Below, in pieces: positions 11,501-23,397 of a stretch of DNA of 64,000 nucleotides (its first letter is position 1; each line of letters begins with the position of its first letter). The DNA lies in assembly GCA_037903355.1 (NCBI GenBank), contig JBAJFE010000042.1, positions 1,562,001 through 1,626,000 of the forward strand, written 5' to 3'. Made by a program: the position numbers and the translations under genes. The DNA is from Trichuris trichiura (taxonomy: Eukaryota > Nematoda > Enoplea > Trichinellida > Trichuridae). The notes beneath the pieces are model-generated. The model worked only from the letters and a program-made list of their open reading frames with translations. It was not told the DNA's origin and did no database searches.

Positions 11501-12019
11501 ATATTGTAGTAACACTGTTTTGCAGCAGTTCATTCAGCAATGATAAGCATGACAATAACGATTGATCACTTGTCAGTTGGGTACGACAGACTACTCAAAC
11601 ATTTTTTCCCAGCGTTTCACGGGTCTTATACAACGTTTGGGTTAACGCGAAGTTAATCGTAATAATATCTGACACTCACTCAATCTCAGAAGGAAGACAC
11701 TCAGCTTACACAATAACATCAACTGCTGGGACCTGCCCGTCAAACCTTAATTACCAGTAGTGATTGGCGGCTAGCGCCCCACCTGATATTCAGCAAATAT
11801 GTATCCATTTTTGCATGGCCAGTGATAAGGCATCTGAAGTCTCGAAAGCTTCGTGAATGCCTTATGTGAATGAAACCGCACGGCAATACCGTACGAAAGA
11901 GGAACAAAAATGAAATAGAATTAGGCTCAGAAAAAGAACTACCTTAAATGCACTTGCTTACCTAAATGCTGGTAATTGAATGCAACGACTATAGCGAGAG
12001 AATAGAAACGAAGGAGCAT
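8523..12019 (-). CDS. Secreted 16-cysteine protein, locus 2 (EB-like), complete
   Basis: Three exons on the minus strand: 12019-11962 (signal peptide MLLRFYSLAIVVAFNYQHL, donor GTAAGC), 9477-9283 (195 nt) and 8695-8523 (stop TGA). All junctions are phase 1 and the joined frame is open for 141 residues. The middle exon has C-x7-C-x6-C-x4-C-x11-C-x5-C-x14-C-x4-C. The last has C-x5-C-x5-C-x4-C-x9-C-x5-C-x5-C-x4-C, with one extra Cys inside the x9 stretch. It is closely related to locus 1 (shared LCFQ-HCVAG, CIRQVCV and LCF-PVPS segments). The first intron is about 2.5 kb and the second about 590 bp. A secreted, disulphide-rich protein of unknown target. The assignment of the first exon rests on phase, donor quality and hydrophobicity and is less certain than the other two exons. 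Confidence 0.8.
10045..10250. repeat. PLE-A-like scrap plus imperfect tandem repeat in intron 1 of locus 2
   Basis: 10045-10080 has GCTCTCGGGCC..GACCCGCCCTCAGCG, a diverged form of the family A terminal motif. It is followed by repeated words: CGTCCATTCAGGCTA at about 10125 and again about 63 bp later, with CATTCGG/GTTCAGCAAACG variants between. No coding content. Confidence 0.45.
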
Positions 12020-13136
12020 GCCAACTAACCGTAAAGCTCCTGTACTGCAGATTAATCTGCGATGACTTTACGAAGTCATCACTGAAGATCTTAAGAATTA
12101 CTGCCGCTTATGTTCAAATACGGCTACCTACGCAGCTGAGTAGTTTATCATTCACTACTTTGTGTAACAATTATTTGCACTGTCACATCTTTAGTTTGCT
12201 AAGCTTCTTAAAGACGCTTCGTTTGCTAACGCTAAACACACGGTAGGGGATACCCTCTTGAGCAGGTAAAGACGTTTAAAACTAAGAATATCCGTGTATC
12301 ACAGCAGACAAATGCAGAGCGAACTACGGGTAAGCATTTATAAGCATAGAAAATGGCCTAGCAGAGGCTTTAAATGGCTACAAGTCAACGTAGTAGTCGA
12401 ACTACCTTACGTACTAAGCAGATGCACTTACAATGCAAGCTAATCCACTCAGTTTGCTTGAAGTGGTATTAACTCCCAATGACCGCGCAGCTGTTCAATG
12501 CACACTGAAATGTTCCTAATAGAAACTTCAAAGTACTTCAACGCAGCGAAGATTTACATGTGAAATAACGGCACTCCCATTGAATTTATTCTTCTCAATT
12601 TATGTATTCATCTTCACCCACAACTTTTTGTTTTCTCACTGCTGTGTATGTCTGTAATTAAAATTCTAAATGCCGTGCGAGCGAATGGATAAGCAGCCGT
12701 TAGGAAAAGTACAAGACAATGACATCGTACGTCTTGGAACCGCTCTTGTTTCGTCGTTAGCGATGCAAGGAGCTCTTATGCTCCTGATTTTCCGAAACGT
12801 GCGATGTCGTTGCCTCGTACTTCGTTTGAAAATTTGTTCGTCCATTAGTTTGCAGGACATTTTGTAGTTTAATTAAAGGCATATAGGACAACTGAAAAAA
12901 GTTATGACTGAAGACTACTATGAAAATTCCAAAATTCAGTAAAAGAAATCAGATATTCCGAAATATTCTTATTCCAGCAGATTTTCCCTCGATTTGTGAT
13001 TGACGGAAGATACTTCACAATGCGCTTATGCTTTGGTCAATTTGAAACATTTCACCATGACTTGCATGTGCTATATGAAATTGTATCTACTTGCTTGCGT
13101 TTTTATACCTGATGAAACAAAATGCAACGTTTAAGA
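12020..13136. other. No gene recognised
   Basis: Both strands carry only short readings around 12666-12867 that overlap each other and show no motif. This is upstream of the locus 2 first exon, so the promoter of that gene should lie here; no element could be identified. Confidence 0.4.
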
Positions 13137-13611
13137 CAGGGATTGGAAACTTCCGGCCCGTGAAGCATTCTTTTCCATCCGATGAGGCAACCGCACATGC
13201 ATGCGAGATTCAGTGAAATGTGACTGTGGGAGCTTATTTTTTAGAAATGCGATAAATTTATTGTATGTGAATTCAAGTAATAACATAAATCTTGCGTAAC
13301 AAGCAGAGTGCATCAGGCTGGCTAGGAAGACTGCCTTGCTCTTGGCTTCCTGCCGACAAACTGATGCCGTTAGTTTTCAGAGGCAAGCAGTAGGCGGCAC
13401 TAGTGTGCCCATCGGTAGCGGAGACCACTGGCTGCCTACTGACCCAAAGTATTATTCTTATCTCGCCTTATCGCTTTGTTCGAAAAGTGACTTAAACGAA
13501 CATATTTGCAATGAAAGGAGGATGTTTTTCGGTTGAGTATTCTGTACAGCCCGCTAATGGTCATATAAACGTCAGAACGGCCCGAGGCAGCAAAAAGGTT
13601 CCCCATCCCTG
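13137..13611. mobile_element. hAT-type non-autonomous element
   Basis: A 475-bp unit with terminal inverted repeats: left CAGGGATTGGAAACTTCCGG, right (reverse complement) CAGGGATGGGGAACCTTTTT. It is flanked by 8-bp duplications GTTTAAGA (13129-13136) and GTTTAAAA (13612-13619), 7 of 8 identical. Eight-bp duplications and CAGGG termini are hAT hallmarks. No intact transposase frame inside. Confidence 0.8.
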
Positions 13612-13619
13612 GTTTAAAA

Positions 13620-15343
13620 AAATGTATGCAATGCTGTAAATGTCATTGCAAATATAGCGCACAGTGAAATTCCAGATAACTGAATTAATCAATGGAAGAC
13701 TGGCGGGATGATACAGTCTGATTGGCGTTGTATGGACTAATTTGCCCCGTTGAGAACAAACTCGATTAAATAGGATAAGCGAACTCCAGTTCCATCGCCT
13801 GCCTGCACAGCTGCTTGCGCATCAACTACTTACTGCTATCTGCATTCCTGCGACAGACGTGTAAAGAGAATAGCTGATTGAGGGTACGACAAAGCTGAAT
13901 ATGTAGCTGTTTAGCAAGCAATGGTAGAATTTCATAGTAGATATGATAGAATAAAAAGATTCCTTGTTCTATAAAGAACGTGGTATAACCGTAAAATAAA
14001 GATCAATATCTCCTACGAGGTACGACATAACTGGGTGATCAATAAATGCGAAAAACGGAATTTGTAACGTAGAACTCAGAAAAGACTGATGGAGATGGAT
14101 TGAAGAGAATGAATAAACAAATCAGTAACGACGAGATAAGCACAAGAAAACAAGGATATTTATTTTAAGGCAGGAAAAAGGAAATGAATAATAATAGAAA
14201 GAGAAGCAAGAAAAGCCTTTCAATATTCTGTTCCAGTTGAGCTTTTCTCAAAGGAAATCTATTAATCCGTGTATTGCTAATCATACGTACATGCCCCGTT
14301 ACAAGGTCCAGAATTTGGAAAACCCAAAAAGTATCCATAGGTGATACAATGTTGGCAATTTGTCAGGTAAATAGGCGCAAACGTACCGCAAACTTAACGA
14401 AACGCGGAAAGCTCTTGATTCTGCGTAGCACGTTCACCAACCGCCCTATTCACTTCATTTGCGTATATGCACATTTTTTCATCGTTGGGAAAGGATGACC
14501 GCCAGTCATTATTTGAACATGACCCTGCGTTTGTCCAGCTGGAAATCTTATGCGGCTATTAGACAAACGTGCTACAGGTGCTCAGTTGAAAACCGGAAGC
14601 GGCATATGACAAAGGCTCGGCACGTCCCACCGGAAGTCCCATGCAGCTTTTCGGTGAGAACCTGTGTGTGGAGTCAGGCAGTTGGGCACAGACGATGCCC
14701 ACCCCGGTGTAATAGGGTGGGATCAGTCGTTCTGCCAGATATGGTTCAGCAAAACAGCTTTATTTCTTTGCCCTTCAGTTTGGACATGCGACCGTTGAAT
14801 AAATGTTGCCCTTATCTCAGTTCAGGACTTTACAATGAAATCACTTAGATGCATGGCTTTTCGAGCTCAATTGAATATGCATGCAGCTTACTAAAGATGG
14901 AACTTTTTATAACGGCTCCTTGCGTTATTCCTTATTGATAAACGGACTGTTTCCGCTGAACGGTAAAAAAGCGATGAAGCGATAAGCGAATGCAAAAACT
15001 AGAGCTTTTGGACCGCTACTGTTTCTGTCTTCAGTGGTGGGGCATAGGCCTAAACTTAAGCGGCAGGAACTCTTTTTCGGCGAACAAACTAGTTTTACTA
15101 CGTCCGTTCATGTCCGTACGTGTCCATATGCATTAATTTCGTTTCGCAGCCGTCATGCTTCAAAGTTTAACTTTGTCTATTAATACTGACTTTCTGTTCC
15201 CCTATACTCTTAGATTTTTACAACCAGTTTTTCATTTCCTACCTAAACAGCTCTCGGTTGATAAGTGGATCAATTGTTTACTTCTGACAACTAAATTAAG
15301 ATACGCTTTGCATTGTCAGGAGGCAACATTGGCAATATTTGTT
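13620..15343. other. No gene recognised
   Basis: The longest readings (14274-14498 and 14459-14848, +) lack splice context and motifs. A GC-rich patch at about 14580-14740 stands out from its AT-rich surroundings but has no identifiable function. Confidence 0.35.
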
Positions 15344-16823
15344 TCAGCCATAAATCCTTCGTCTTGGCATCGGCTTTGCCGCAGGTCGACATTGCACTTT
15401 GCCGCTGCATCCCGTTGTTTGTTTTGTTACCGTTGCAGGAATAAATTTTAGGCGAATGCAAATCTTTGAAGGTGGTTTACACGCCGCTTGTTGTCCTTGC
15501 TGTTGTTGTGCTCCTTTTTTGGTCCCACGACATTGTTGGGGCTGTTGCGGTTGCTGTTGGGTTGGACAGCACTGTTGTGGTTGTTGTGGCTGTTGTGGTG
15601 GTTGCTGGATGTGACAGCACTCTGAATAAATAAGTTTGGCACTGTAGCAGAAAAGATTTGAAATGGTCACTTTATCACGATGCAATCTGTTGGTGCTAAA
15701 GCGGTTGCTAAACATTTTTTAGATTATTGGACTGCGGAAACAGGGAAGTAGCAACCAGGTTTTGAGAAATTTAACTTTGAAGTAACCTCTAATCTGCCTG
15801 GTTGTTAAGTAGTTGTCAATCCATCCTAAAGTTTTCAATTGCTCTCACGTGGGAAAAACTAAAACAAAATTTCTTTCAAGGTCAGAGGAGTTAACTTGGT
15901 TACAGTTGAATTCCCTTTTGAGCTCCTTCGATGAGCTTCCTACTTTCAAAGAAGGTTCATTTAAAGGATGTTGTAAAAGTAATTTTAAATCCTAACAATG
16001 TTTCCGTGTAAAGAAGCGTTCACTTTGCGAAGACATGCTTAAGTAATCCCCAAATTCAAAAAAGAATATGCTGTATAATAACATTGAATCGAATAGGCAA
16101 GCTGCAGGCTATTCTGGTATTTCCTTAATGGGAACAATACGTATAAACTGTTGAAATCCCTTGTTAATATCTTCTATGCCTCTTTTGTGGTAAACGCCGT
16201 CGAAGCACACGAAGGGACTAATGCTCAGTTTTCCTTCTCATTTCTGCTGCTTGTGGGTAAGTACAACCATCTCGAGACGTTGCCCCATCTATGCGAAAAT
16301 GTAAAGGGCCTGCCAGATTTTCTTCGTGTTACCGCTATTTATCCTTCCCGACGGCACTGAAAAGTTACAAACATCAGTTCCTATTGCAGTGGAAACGCTC
16401 AAGAACAGGATGATCAGTGGTGCTTCTCCAACATTTCTTCGCAAGAAACCTTAAAAATATGAGCAATCGCCTTAACCTGTGAGCTGTTGCTGTAAAAAAA
16501 TCTTATATCCCAGTAATAGCAACTGTTACGGTCGTTTCTCTTGCCGAGAAGTAAAAAACAAGAAAATTATTCCTTAATAAGACTGGAATAAAAAACTGTT
16601 TGGACATGGTTGTTTTCAGAGTAATGAGAAATATTAGTTTAACTGTTCTAAAAAGTTTTCCAGGAAAAATTCGATTTTTAGTTTCTCTGAAATTGCCAAC
16701 CGTCAACATTTCGATTACTCACGCATGCTGTGCGTCAGGTGTTTCGGTTAGCATACCTTCTGTTTGGATAAAAGTGGCAGCAATTATGAAGTTCACAGTG
16801 ACTACAAACGACAAAATGCACAT
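15344..16823 (-). CDS. Small secreted Gln/Pro/Cys-rich protein
   Basis: Two minus-strand exons. Exon 1, 16823-16757, starts at ATG just after TTGGCAG and encodes a hydrophobic signal peptide (MCILSFVVTVNFIIAATFIQ), leaving in phase 1 at a GTATGC donor. Exon 2, 15621-15344, enters after TTATTCAG with two bases of a codon and runs to a stop. The joined product is about 114 residues. Its centre is made of QQPQQPQQ runs broken by CC and C, followed by a basic tail with further cysteines (TTGC, KVQC) ending PMPRRRIYG. No known domain; low-complexity Q/P with cysteines suggests a cross-linked extracellular or cuticle/eggshell-type structural protein, which is inference. The intron is about 1.1 kb. 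A GT inside exon 2 (after CCTGCAACG) could end the exon earlier. Confidence 0.6.
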
Positions 16824-18877
16824 CTGCCAATTTGAGCAAAGATCGTTCGATTAACTACTTTTATGCCGGTTAGTTTGTACAGGAAGAGAGAAGAGGCAAA
16901 TATAGAAAATTCCTATCTTCTGCTGTTTGCACTGCTACGTGGTCAACTGTCCTAAGCATATTTAACTTCTTCTCTGTGGCAGCCCCAATAATAACTACCT
17001 GACTATGGCACCACATCTTCCATAGGCTTCAGTTTTCTCAACTCTGAAATTAAGTGACGATAACCAAAGTTATTCACTTTACTACAGAACAGCTTGAAAC
17101 AAAATTTATGCCGTTAAACTTTTATAACAGTTATTGATTCGTTTAACTGATGCATCCTGGTCTGTGTTAAAGCCATGGCTATGTGGCACTGGCAAATTGA
17201 TGGCACAGAGCAAAGTCAACGTCAGCATTTCTTTTTTCGCTGTTACTTCGCCTTGACGTTTGAGTAGATGCGGTTAAGGTGCTTCTCAGCTATCTGTTAG
17301 CTTAAAACAGTCGTCTCGAATTCAGCGGTGTCTGTAAATTATAGGAAGAACAAATCAAGCAGCCCTGGGCGCAGGTAGTTTGCAGAAAAGTTTTGCTATC
17401 AAAAACAATTTCCTGGCTCATTAATTTTCTTATTTTTTTATTTTTGTTGGCCAGTGTGCACCAGACAGCTTATGAACACTGGATAGCTTTCCTCAATAAA
17501 AGTAAATAAGTGCAGTGCAGTAGTGATTAAAAAGTCTATGCATTTATACGAAGACAGCATAGGCCACTAAGAAAAAATGTATTGATCCTCATACAGCCTT
17601 CCTGTTCTTAGATCACTTTGTGTGCCGTTAGTGGCAAACTTTTAGGGAGTAGTCACTCTTCACGCAAGTGTTCTTTATTGTAGTCACGGAGGGAAGCACG
17701 TATCAGTAGCTTTATTCGGCGTAGCGGTAGCTTCCTGAACAAAGCGTGCATATTGCAGTAATAAGAATGCGCAGTGCACTTAATATAATAATCGTTTGAA
17801 TTCGCAACTGTTTCAAAAAAGCGTAATTTTAGCTCTAACGGTTTCACACTTTTGTTATGCTTTCAGATATTTAATAATTACGGAAAATGCAAACTGTTAG
17901 TGCCTACTCACACATAATTTCAATTCTAGCATTTTCAGAGCCTAGTGCACTTCATTTTCAGTGATCAAAAATATCTGCTGTACTGCTGGATTGATAGATG
18001 TAGTGTAATAATATAATTGCCACATCAATGAACGAATGTATATTGCCATCTTCAATGATATGGATCTAAACATTATTCACTCCCAGTTTGCTTCATCGAA
18101 GGATAGCTCCAGCCTTGATTTATAACTAGGAGCTATGAATTTTTGAATTACGTGTATCGGTGAAGGCTACTTATTACTAGTAAACTGACCAAGCTTACTT
18201 GCTAGCTCAGAACAGCACTTTTTTCTAGTACAAGTTTATCTGCTTAATTGCAAAATCAGACTCAGGCACTTAACGTTTACTAGATGACTTCCTTCACTGA
18301 ACTACCGATTGCTAACTGTTCACTTCTGCTGTCACCTATCACCAAGCAGTTTGTCACTAATTAAAGAAAACAGTCAAGACATTATCTCTCTTTCTGGTTG
18401 TTATAATATTAGCACTGACGCATGCAGAAATTTTAACCGACAGCGAGATCTGACACTTTAGCATTTTATCCCGCCTATAGAAGCGATTGCATCAAGCTGG
18501 ATCCTGAATTGCTCCCAGTAGGTAGGAGTGCGTGAGTCTGTCGAGGTACGCACCGCAGGTGTAAGTTACTGCATTAGAACTGTGCGTGTACGACTCAGAT
18601 TCCGTACCTTTTGCTCAGCAGTAATTGATAAGAATGGTCTGATTCGTTTCCTGCTCTTCTTTGAGCAGGCTTGCACAACAATATCACCTCGCAAATCCAG
18701 ATTTTTTCATTCCTGCGCTGTTCATCCTGTGGTTCCATATGTGTGAACATTCACAATTACTTCCAATGATTTTTGCATAAACCGCTGTAATCTTTTCTAG
18801 ACTAGCGGCCAACGGTAAAGAAGCCGCCACTTTAGACTACAAGTCTTTTCTTTAAGTGAAGGCTTCTGAATAACCTG
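16824..18877. other. No gene recognised
   Basis: AT-rich. A minus-strand reading at 17653-17847 (basic, 64 residues) and a plus-strand reading at 18528-18746 were examined and have no motif, signal peptide or splice partner that I could support. Confidence 0.35.
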
Positions 18878-19235
18878 TTACGAAAAAACCAGTATTTTTG
18901 GACGGAATCCTTTGAACGTAGGGAAAGTCGATTTAGCGACTCTGCGACAAGCATCAAAAAATAAGAGACAGTGCAAGTTGATGAAGTTTCTACTAAGCTG
19001 TAGTCCTTGTTCAGAACCTAAGCAGACGAAGTATTTTTCTGGATTTGAGGTTTTCGCAGAATGATAACAATCATATAGTGAACACAGCCTGAACTTCGGT
19101 ATTGAGGCGTCAGTTTTAGATATGTTTAACAATTGCATATAACTTGATATTCTGAATGTAGTAAAACCACACGAAACAACTGTTACTACTAGGGCCAACA
19201 GGAACAATGCAATCACTGCGATAATGTAGAGCAGG
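18878..19235 (-). CDS. Hypothetical protein with N-terminal membrane segment
   Basis: A minus-strand open frame ending with a stop at 18878. It begins with about 28 hydrophobic residues (..IFLLYIIAVIALFLLALVVT..) followed by a roughly 90-residue tail with seven scattered cysteines. There is no ATG at its left edge; an in-frame TGA AAG precedes CTCAGTATC, so this may be an internal or last exon entered at that AG. I do not recognise the family. It could be one exon of a membrane or secreted protein, or a chance frame; length and hydrophobic organisation favour the former. Confidence 0.35.
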
Positions 19236-20325
19236 AAGATACTGAGCTTTCAGCCAAAATACCTTAACGCCAATCCAGACAGATCGAATAGCTTATGTCA
19301 GAAAAAATAGGTTTCAATCCTGCGTAATTTTTAGCGTAGAGATGAAGAATGCAGAACTGCGATTCCTATGCTAAATTTGCAAGCACAAATGTCTCCATAA
19401 AATCGTTCAGATCCTTCGGAAGCTAGCTGTCATGCAAGCGAAAGCCAAGGATGACATGTCCGCGGAGATAGTCTGGAAAGGAAAATCTTAACAGGAGTGC
19501 TCTGTGAGTTCTCTACAGCTGAAAATACTGGTTGGTTATCGAGAAGGAACATCGCTTGAATACCATGGAAATAACAATTCTAAGGACAGCCTTCAGAATA
19601 CGCGAGATAGAGCTCAGCAAACGAAGCAGAGAGAGAAGATGACTATCTAGTGAAACAACTGCTGAAATTTTTAATGGACAAGGAAGAGAATTTAGATTGA
19701 TATACAAATCAAATGCAAGATTTGTAGACCCCAACAGGAAGCGTACGAGATAGACAAAGTGATAGAGCGCTCTAGTGTATTCACTGTCATATAACTTGCA
19801 AATCCTTACAGTATGGTATGCTTTGCGTTCAGTAAATGTGTAGGCATTCTCACTTGACAGACTATTACGTTACAAGTGCGAAAGGAAAGAATGGGTTCAC
19901 AAAGTAGGATTTGGAAATGCAAAATTTCTTAAGCAGGTTAGTAGTGCCCAGCGTAGAGTTGCGAAGTTACGTTCAGTCGTTTAAAAGTATCACGCATCCG
20001 GTAAATGAGCGTACAGTGCGTTGCAGTCTAGGAGTTGATTCATGTAAATAAGCAGCAGCTGAGCTTTCGGGCCAACGTTTGCTACCCTAGTACATATCTG
20101 ATCAAACCAACTTATTCCGCTTACGAAGCATCCTGCAATGAGCCAGCAACGATGGCGAAGTTTGCGCAGATGCTTTAGACGCGTAGCATAAACCTGATGG
20201 AGTTTACACCTATAATCTGTTAGGATTTCTGCCCCTTCATACTGTATCATTTGTACCTGAAGGCTAATAACTGTACTGCTGTGTGAGTCGGTACGCTCGT
20301 GTTGTCCGTTACGTTGTCCAGTTAA
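19236..20325. other. Flank of copia element, no LTR found
   Basis: A minus-strand reading at 19990-20250 (86 residues) has no recognised motif. A GAGCTTTCGGGCC word at 20054 recalls the Penelope-type terminal signature but has no surrounding similarity. No terminal repeat for the copia element was found to its left. Confidence 0.3.
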
Positions 20326-21016
20326 GTGTCTAATAAAGCGGTCTATGGATCCTCATCAAGTGGTAGCAGAGCGTGGTTAAATAACATGATGAGCGATAAA
20401 GACGTTGGTAACCTTCTGAAGCTCAATGGCAGCAATTACCATGACTGGAAATTCAATGTGGAATGGCTGCTACGGAAAAAGAAGCTATGGAAGTACGTCG
20501 ATGGGCCGGTTAAACGTCCTGAACAAACACCGATGAATGCTGCTGAAGTCGAACGCTTTGATGAATAGGCAGAAGTTGCCCATGCAACAGTTCTCGCGAT
20601 TGAACCGTCTCAGCAACAACACATCCACAATTGTGAAAATGCTCAGGATGTATGGCAAAGGCTGGAAGCCGCGTCTGAACCGAAGTTTCGTCCTTGCATG
20701 ATGCAGCTAACGAGAGCGTCGATCGACAATAAATTCTCTGAAACAGAAAAGAACCCATGGAAAATCACGTTACGCGCACCAGGCGTCTTGCACTGCAGCT
20801 CAAAAAGGTACGCCTCGAATTCAGAGACAATCAATCGACGAACATTCTCATAGCCAACTTGCCCGCCAGCTACTATTCAGTAGCGTTAGCAATAATGAGT
20901 TGGGACGAATGTAAGTTTACATTTGACGCCGTCAAAAAAGCATTGCTTACACTGAAAGTTGCGGGAGGCAACAGCAACCGGTTTACAGAACCGAGACTTC
21001 AGAAGCGCCAGCGATA
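20326..21016 (+). pseudogene. copia gag, broken
   Basis: Reads as a UBN2-type copia gag: LLKLNGSNYHDWKFNVEWLL near the start and the DVWQRLE motif around residue 110. There is an in-frame stop at about 20566 and a frameshift near 20755, after which the frame continues to 21016 (LPASYYSVALAIMSW). Non-functional. Confidence 0.8.
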
Positions 21017-21059
21017 AAGCAGTAGTGTTGCGTCACCTTTTCGAAGCGATGTGTAAACC

Positions 21060-21532
21060 CATCTGGACGCCGAAAACTGAATCGTATTTGCTACAAGTGC
21101 CGTCAGTCAGGACACGTTGCTTGCGAACGCTGTAACGAGTCATCATCAAGTCGACGATGACGGCGTGAAACGCCAGTGACTTGGCTGCATGTACAAACGC
21201 TGCCTGGTATTAGCGAAGCGTTTATACTCGACAGTGGAGCAACACGCCACATGTGCAGTCAAAGAAAGCGGTTTTCGGATTTTTGTCGAATTGAGCTGTC
21301 AGAAATTTACTCAGCTGACGACACCAAAGAAACACTAAAGGCCCAAGAAGTCGGGACAATTCACGTAAGATTTTACCTAGGATACTATGTGGCATTATTG
21401 ACACGAAGTTACTTGATGCACTTTACGTACCGAAGTATCGGAGAAATTTGCTATCAGTGGCTTGTCGTTATGTCGTTTTTGAAAAAGGATAGTGCAAATT
21501 TACGAACTGCCAACAAGAAGCCTTGTTGCTGA
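21060..21532 (+). pseudogene. copia nucleocapsid knuckle and aspartic protease, broken
   Basis: The zinc knuckle CYKCRQSGHVACERC (C-x2-C-x4-H-x4-C) lies at about 21088-21132. The protease active site appears as ILDSGATRHM at about 21217-21250. Frameshifts separate these two and the following integrase. Confidence 0.8.
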
Positions 21533-21680
21533 AACCCGCGAGAAAGATGGGCTGCACATTCTGGATGCGCAGGTAAACGCTTAAAGCGGAACGGCATTCA
21601 GTGCGCATCAGAAAGACAATTTCATGTGACACAAGCGCTGTTGCCAGAAAACAGTCATTCACCAGCCTGCAGGGACTGTA

Positions 21681-22340
21681 TTGCTGGATAGTCAGCACAG
21701 TGAAAATATGCACCCTTGGAGCGCCGACTGTCTGGAGCTTGTTCGCTGTGACATCTGCGGACCGATGCCGGTTAAGTCAATTATTGAAACCTTGTATTTC
21801 TTGACGTTTATGGCGATTACAGTCGGAAGACGTTTGCTGCGTGCTCAAAAGCTAAGTCAGAAGCGCCAGGTAAGCTCAAAGAGTTTACTGCATTCGTAGA
21901 AAGACAGACTGGAGAGAAGGTTAAAGCTGTCTGAACTGACAACAGGTTAGAATGCTGCAACAAAGAATTGCAGTTTTACTCCAGAAAGTTTGGCATAAAG
22001 CACGAACGGTCCAATGTTGAGACTTCGCAAATGAACGGTGTTGCTGAAAGAGCTAACGGAACATTAATGGATTTGTCTAGTGCTATGCTGAAGTCAAGCA
22101 GTTTGCCCAAGCAATTCTGGGCGGAAGCGATTACGGCGGCTACATATGTCAAAAACAGAGTATGCCATTCATCGACTGGTGAAGCAGTTCTGCAAATGTT
22201 ATGGACTAGCAGACGAGTGAACATTCGTCACCTGCGAGCGTATAGGTACTTAGCATACATGCAGACAATGAAGCAGGGCCGAAAAAAGCTCGATGGCCGA
22301 GCTGTGGCTGGAATTTTGTCGGCTATGGTATCTACCGTGT
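21681..22340 (+). pseudogene. copia integrase, broken
   Basis: Contains the start of the catalytic core (CDICGPMPVKS; YFLTF) and, in another frame from 21968, the conserved HERSNVETSQMNGVAERANG segment with the catalytic Glu, followed by PKQFWAEAITAATYVKNR. A stop and frameshift near 21930 break the core. Confidence 0.85.
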
Positions 22341-22423
22341 GGGATACACAGTTTGGTTGCCGTGCAAAAAAGATCGTCGTGGAGAGGTTATTGAGGCGAA
22401 ATTCATCGAAGACCCTGCGGCAA

Positions 22424-22760
22424 GCATCTTACTGCGGAAACCCATCAGGGCCAGCCTGCGTCGAAGCCCATTTCTCCTCAGGCCGCATACGGCCGACCAA
22501 CTTGCTCCGTCGCTCGGGCCGTATCAAGCTCGCTGGCGACACCGCCTGCTGCCGGAGTCAGCCATCACCGTGGAGGCAACTACTGAACTACTCGGTCTTC
22601 GTGAAAATTCTCCTTCGGGCACGCACACTCTCGGCAAGCTGACGACCAGACCGACGAGAGTCCGCGACGCCGCCCGCAAGCATCTTACTACGGAAACCTG
22701 TTAGAGTCAGCCCGCATGCCGTCTATCCGACTATCGGCAACGGTAGCCCGCGTCGAAGCC
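22424..22760 (+). repeat. Diverged direct repeats inside the copia linker
   Basis: GCAAGCATCTTACTGCGGAA at about 22419 recurs as GCAAGCATCTTACTACGGAA at about 22678, each followed by a related CAGCCTGCGTC/CAGCCCGCATG stretch, and GCCCGCGTCGAAGCC again at 22747. This GC-rich stretch between integrase and RT is unlike its neighbours and is probably a linker expanded by duplication. Confidence 0.5.
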
Positions 22761-22807
22761 TCATCGAAAGTAAGAATGGCTTCAGTGAACTATATGGAGC
22801 TAATGAA

Positions 22808-23266
22808 GTGAATCACAGTGTTCCATTGGAGTGGCTGCCTATTGATAGTGATACAAATGATATGAGCGAAAGCGAATCACAAGAAATCAAAAAGTTCAAT
22901 GAATCCCTTGAAGACGTGGAAGAAAATGCTGGAATAAACCTATCGCAAAGAAGCGAAATGGACAATGAAGAAACTGTGCATGTACGTCGTTCAAGGAGAC
23001 GAAAATGCGTAAAAACAGGAAAGTTCAAAGATGAAGTGAGTTTTGCAACATTCATCGATCCTAGAAGTGTCGATGAGGCATTGTCTTCAAATGAGGCGAA
23101 AGAATGGCAAAAACCCGTGAACGAAGAACACAGAAGCTCGTTAGCTCGAAACACGTGGATGGAAGTTCAAATGCCTAAACAAGCTACGTTAATTGGGAGC
23201 AAGTGGATTTTTCATCGAAAGTTGAACAGTGAGGGTAAAGTTCAACGCTACAAAGCACGTTGGTAG
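22808..23266 (+). pseudogene. copia reverse transcriptase, N-terminal part only
   Basis: An acidic linker, then the conserved entry to copia RT: EWQKPVNEEHRSSLARNTW, GSKWIFHRK and VQRYKARW. The catalytic palm (YVDD) is missing because the element stops at about 23268. Confidence 0.85.
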
Positions 23267-23397
23267 CACGGGTGGGGTTTTCCCCGATGCTGGCTGCCGC
23301 ATACCGGGCCGAGTAGTACAAATGATGCGCTTCTACGGCTTGTTAGAAGTGTCATCAAACACCGAAAAGAAAATGGAAAAAGGAGAACTTTTCCAAT

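Larger units (their letters stand above)
20326..23266 (+). mobile_element. Ty1/copia retrotransposon, broken
   Basis: In order on the plus strand: gag (20326-21016), CCHC knuckle and protease (21060-21530), integrase (21681-22340), linker, and the start of reverse transcriptase (22808-23266). The reading is interrupted by stops and frameshifts. The order gag-protease-integrase-RT is diagnostic of copia. RT is cut off at about 23268, where gypsy sequence begins. No LTR pair seen. Confidence 0.85.

Noticed and set aside
12666..12867. Overlapping open frames on both strands
   Set aside because: About 65 residues each, no motif, no splice partner; mirror frames are expected by chance.
14459..14848. 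129-residue plus-strand frame
   Set aside because: No signal peptide, domain or splice context; the composition reads like a shadow of a GC-rich patch.
15399..15614. Cys/Gly-rich plus-strand frame (CCGCCGCC runs)
   Set aside because: It is the complement of the Gln-rich exon on the minus strand, which has a signal exon and splice support.
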